This document shows, piece after piece, positions 6,854 through 8,701 of a stretch of 8,701 bases of DNA. The stretch covers positions 1 through 8,701 of the forward strand of contig JAGBZE010000024.1 in NCBI GenBank assembly GCA_017628435.1, given 5' to 3'. The position numbers and the translations under genes were made by a program. The notes under the pieces are model-generated. The model ran no database searches. It had not been told where the DNA came from and worked only from the letters and a program-made list of their open reading frames with translations. The stretch's first letter is position 1. The number at the start of each line of letters is the position of its first letter. The stretch comes from Akkermansia sp. (GTDB taxonomy: Bacteria; Verrucomicrobiota; Verrucomicrobiia; Verrucomicrobiales; Akkermansiaceae).

Positions 6854-8137
6854 ATGCCTAATTTCAAATACACTGCGCTCGACCAGAACGGCGCTGAAAA
6901 GACAGGCTTTGTTACCGCTGATAACAAGATAGCCGCCATGGAAATGGTGCGTGCCCAGGGTCTGCTTGTGCGCGAATGCGAGGAGTCCAAGGGCGGTGCC
7001 CCTGCGGCCAAGAAGAAGGACGCAAAAAAGGAAAAAGGCAAGAAGCAGAAGAAGGAAGGCGCCAAGGGCAAAGCCGGTGCACCCGTGAAGCAGAAGGAGC
7101 TCATGGTGTTCACCCGCCAGCTTGCTACGCTGATTGATGCAGGTCTGCCGCTGCTGCAGAGTCTCAACGTGCTCAGCAAGCAGGAGCCCAACCCGAACCT
7201 GCGTGCCACCATCGTGGCTCTGGGTGAATCCGTTCAGGGTGGTTCCACCTTCTCCGAAGCACTTTCTGCCTATCCCAAGCTGTTCAACAAACTCTTCGTG
7301 AACATGGTGAAGGCCGGTGAAATCGGCGGTGTGCTCGAGGTGGTGCTCAAGCGTCTGGCCGAATACCAGGAAAAAGCAAACCGCCTGCGCTCCAAGATTA
7401 CTTCTGCTATGGTGTACCCCACCATCATTCTGGTAATCGCCGTGGGTATTCTTACCTTCCTCATGCTGGTTATCGTGCCCAAGTTCAAGGAAATGTTCGA
7501 AGGGCAGAACATGGAGCTGCCGGCTCTCTCCCAGTTCGTGTTCAACTTCTCCGACAACTGCATGGCTGACTCGCTCATTCCCTTCGTGCCGAATGCTGTG
7601 CTCTTCCTTGCCCTCGTGGCTGCCTCCATCATCGGCATCGCCATCTGGAAGCGCACCCCCAAAGGCGGACGCGCCGTGGACGCACTTGTACTGAAGACCC
7701 CCAAGATTGGCGACCTGACCAGGGTGAGCTCCGTGGCTCGTTTCTCCCGTACCTTTGGTACACTGGTATCCTCCGGTGTGCCGATTCTGCAGGCCCTGGT
7801 CATTACCCGTGACACTGCCGGCAACGTCATCGTGGCCGATGCCGTGACCAAGATTCACGATGCTGTGCGAGAAGGTGAATCCATCGTGACCCCGATGAGC
7901 ACCTGCGGCGTATTCCCGCCCATGATGATTTCCATGGTGGACGTGGGTGAAGAAACCGGTCAGCTGCCGGACATGCTCATGAAAGTGGCCGAGGTGTACG
8001 ATGAAGAGGTGGACAACACCGTAACCGCCCTCACCGCCATGCTCGAACCGCTCATGATTGTGTTCCTGGCTGTGGTCGTAGGTAGCATTGTGCTCGCCAT
8101 GTTCATGCCGATGATGGAAATCATCAAGAACGTATAA
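6854..8137 (+). CDS. gspF: Type II secretion inner-membrane platform protein, GspF/PilC family
   Basis: A 427-residue polytopic platform protein that links the cytoplasmic ATPase to the growing pseudopilus or pilus. The short N-terminal segment (MPNFKYTALDQNG..., about 1-45) is typical. Residues 53-81 form an unusual linker with 14 Lys in 29 residues. The first GspF domain begins near 84 (FTRQLATLIDAGLPLLQ) and contains the conserved AGEIGGVLEVVL (154-165). The second begins near 293 (ARFSRTFGTLVSSGVPILQAL) and contains VGEETGQLPDML (364-375). Three membrane segments are visible at about 187-209, 243-265 and 397-420. Length is normal for the family. ATG start at 6854, no Shine-Dalgarno; 73 bp after the second ATPase, with its own probable promoter. 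Family certain. GspF versus PilC rests on context; the adjacent GspG-like pseudopilin favours GspF. Confidence 0.95.
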   Translation: MPNFKYTALDQNGAEKTGFVTADNKIAAMEMVRAQGLLVRECEESKGGAPAAKKKDAKKEKGKKQKKEGAKGKAGAPVKQKELMVFTRQLATLIDAGLPLLQSLNVLSKQEPNPNLRATIVALGESVQGGSTFSEALSAYPKLFNKLFVNMVKAGEIGGVLEVVLKRLAEYQEKANRLRSKITSAMVYPTIILVIAVGILTFLMLVIVPKFKEMFEGQNMELPALSQFVFNFSDNCMADSLIPFVPNAVLFLALVAASIIGIAIWKRTPKGGRAVDALVLKTPKIGDLTRVSSVARFSRTFGTLVSSGVPILQALVITRDTAGNVIVADAVTKIHDAVREGESIVTPMSTCGVFPPMMISMVDVGEETGQLPDMLMKVAEVYDEEVDNTVTALTAMLEPLMIVFLAVVVGSIVLAMFMPMMEIIKNV

Positions 8138-8160
8138 TCTCCTATCCAATCTGTCCGCTC

Positions 8161-8701
8161 ATGAAACTGAACAAGCAGACAAGCAAGGGTTTCACCCTCG
8201 TTGAAATTCTGGTTGGTGTTGCCATTCTCGCCATGCTGGCCTCCGGCATGTGGGTTGCTGTAGCCAGCTACCAGAGCAAGAAACTCATCAACAAGGCCGA
8301 AACGGAAATTACCCTTCTCGAGGCAGCCATGAATGAATACCGCACCGATAATGGCGGGCTGCTGCCCTTCGGACGCGGTGATGAGGAGAGCTCCAGCATC
8401 ATGTACCAGGCACTCTCCTGCGACTATGATGGCGATGGCGAACCCGATGATGAGAACGGCGTGACCCGCATGCCCTACTGCCCCAGCTTCAACATCATCA
8501 AGAACCCGAAGGCGGCTGAGCAGGGTGAAGGCATCCCCGTACTGCGTGCCACCATCCGCACCAGGGAAAAGGGCAAGCGTAAGGTGCTCGTGGTGATAGA
8601 TCCCTGGGGCAAGCCGTACCGTTACCGCCTGGGCTGCGAGGCTGAGGATGACAAGGGCAAAACAGGCTCCGGCATCAACGCTGATTTCGACATCTTCTCC
8701 C
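8161..8701 (+). CDS. Type II secretion pseudopilin, GspG-like (partial, runs off the right edge)
   Basis: The first 180 residues of a prepilin-type protein are present. The leader MKLNKQTSKG is followed by FTLVEILVGVAILAMLASG: the prepilin peptidase would cut after Gly10 and methylate Phe11, and Glu15 is the conserved +5 Glu. The hydrophobic helix (11-about 35) anchors the subunit in the inner membrane before it enters the pseudopilus. The motif NEYRTDNGGLLPFG and, at about 144-151, DPWGKPYRY are hallmarks of GspG-type major pseudopilins. Between them Asp88-x-Asp90-Gly-Asp92-Gly-x-Pro-Asp96-Asp97-Glu98 looks like a calcium-binding loop. C87, C107 and C159 are also present. ATG at 8161 lies 23 nt after gspF in a G-poor spacer without Shine-Dalgarno, so it is co-transcribed. 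At 180+ residues it is longer than a typical GspG (about 140), so a specialised or minor pseudopilin is possible. Confidence 0.9.
   Translation, partial: MKLNKQTSKGFTLVEILVGVAILAMLASGMWVAVASYQSKKLINKAETEITLLEAAMNEYRTDNGGLLPFGRGDEESSSIMYQALSCDYDGDGEPDDENGVTRMPYCPSFNIIKNPKAAEQGEGIPVLRATIRTREKGKRKVLVVIDPWGKPYRYRLGCEAEDDKGKTGSGINADFDIFS

Noticed and set aside
4384..7212. A 942-codon open frame on the minus strand under both ATPase genes and into gspF
   Set aside because: It is in exact codon register with the ATPase genes, so its stops could come only from sense codons TTA, CTA and TCA, which these biased genes avoid. The translation is a His/Gly/Val/Gln-rich shadow with no domains.
6842..8149. 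A 435-codon minus-strand open frame opposite gspF
   Set aside because: It has the same cause and the same His/Gly-rich composition, while the sense strand encodes a complete GspF with three membrane segments.

Overview
The window is about 8.7 kb of GC-rich bacterial chromosome with strongly biased codon use. Protein-coding starts lack Shine-Dalgarno sequences and instead have G-poor or nearly absent leaders. The genes (an exported M3 peptidase, two tandem secretion ATPases, an F-family platform protein and a pseudopilin) point to a diderm bacterium. The overall style would suit a Verrucomicrobiota member such as an Akkermansia relative, but that is an impression. No marker gene here proves the lineage.

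Left end (1-490): the C-terminal tail of an ISL3-type transposase enters from outside the window. It is followed by about 200 bp of very GC-rich DNA packed with short hairpins. Next, on the minus strand, come a strong terminator-like hairpin, a tRNA with anticodon CAU (most likely the lysidine-modified Ile2 type) and its promoter.

Middle (554-3303): a plus-strand M3-family zinc oligopeptidase with a signal peptide is expressed from a promoter so close that the mRNA should be leaderless. It converges, with only 6 bp between stops, on a minus-strand gene for a small, acidic, secreted, Cys-containing protein of unknown function. That gene has its own promoter, divergent from the operon that follows.

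Right end (3374-8701): a type II secretion / type IV pilus-like operon reads rightwards. It holds two different GspE/PilB ATPases in tandem, a GspF/PilC inner-membrane platform protein with an unusual lysine-rich linker, and a pseudopilin that runs off the edge. Together these would form the cytoplasmic motor, its membrane platform and a subunit of the pseudopilus. A main promoter precedes the first ATPase gene and a second probable promoter lies just before gspF. No secretin, prepilin peptidase or PilT-type retraction ATPase is in view, so secretion system and pilus cannot be fully separated; the GspG-like motifs of the pseudopilin favour secretion.

The points most worth a second look are the hairpin-dense segment between the IS end and the tRNA, the paired ATPases with a degenerate first copy, the Lys-rich insert in GspF, and the consistent promoter and leader style.
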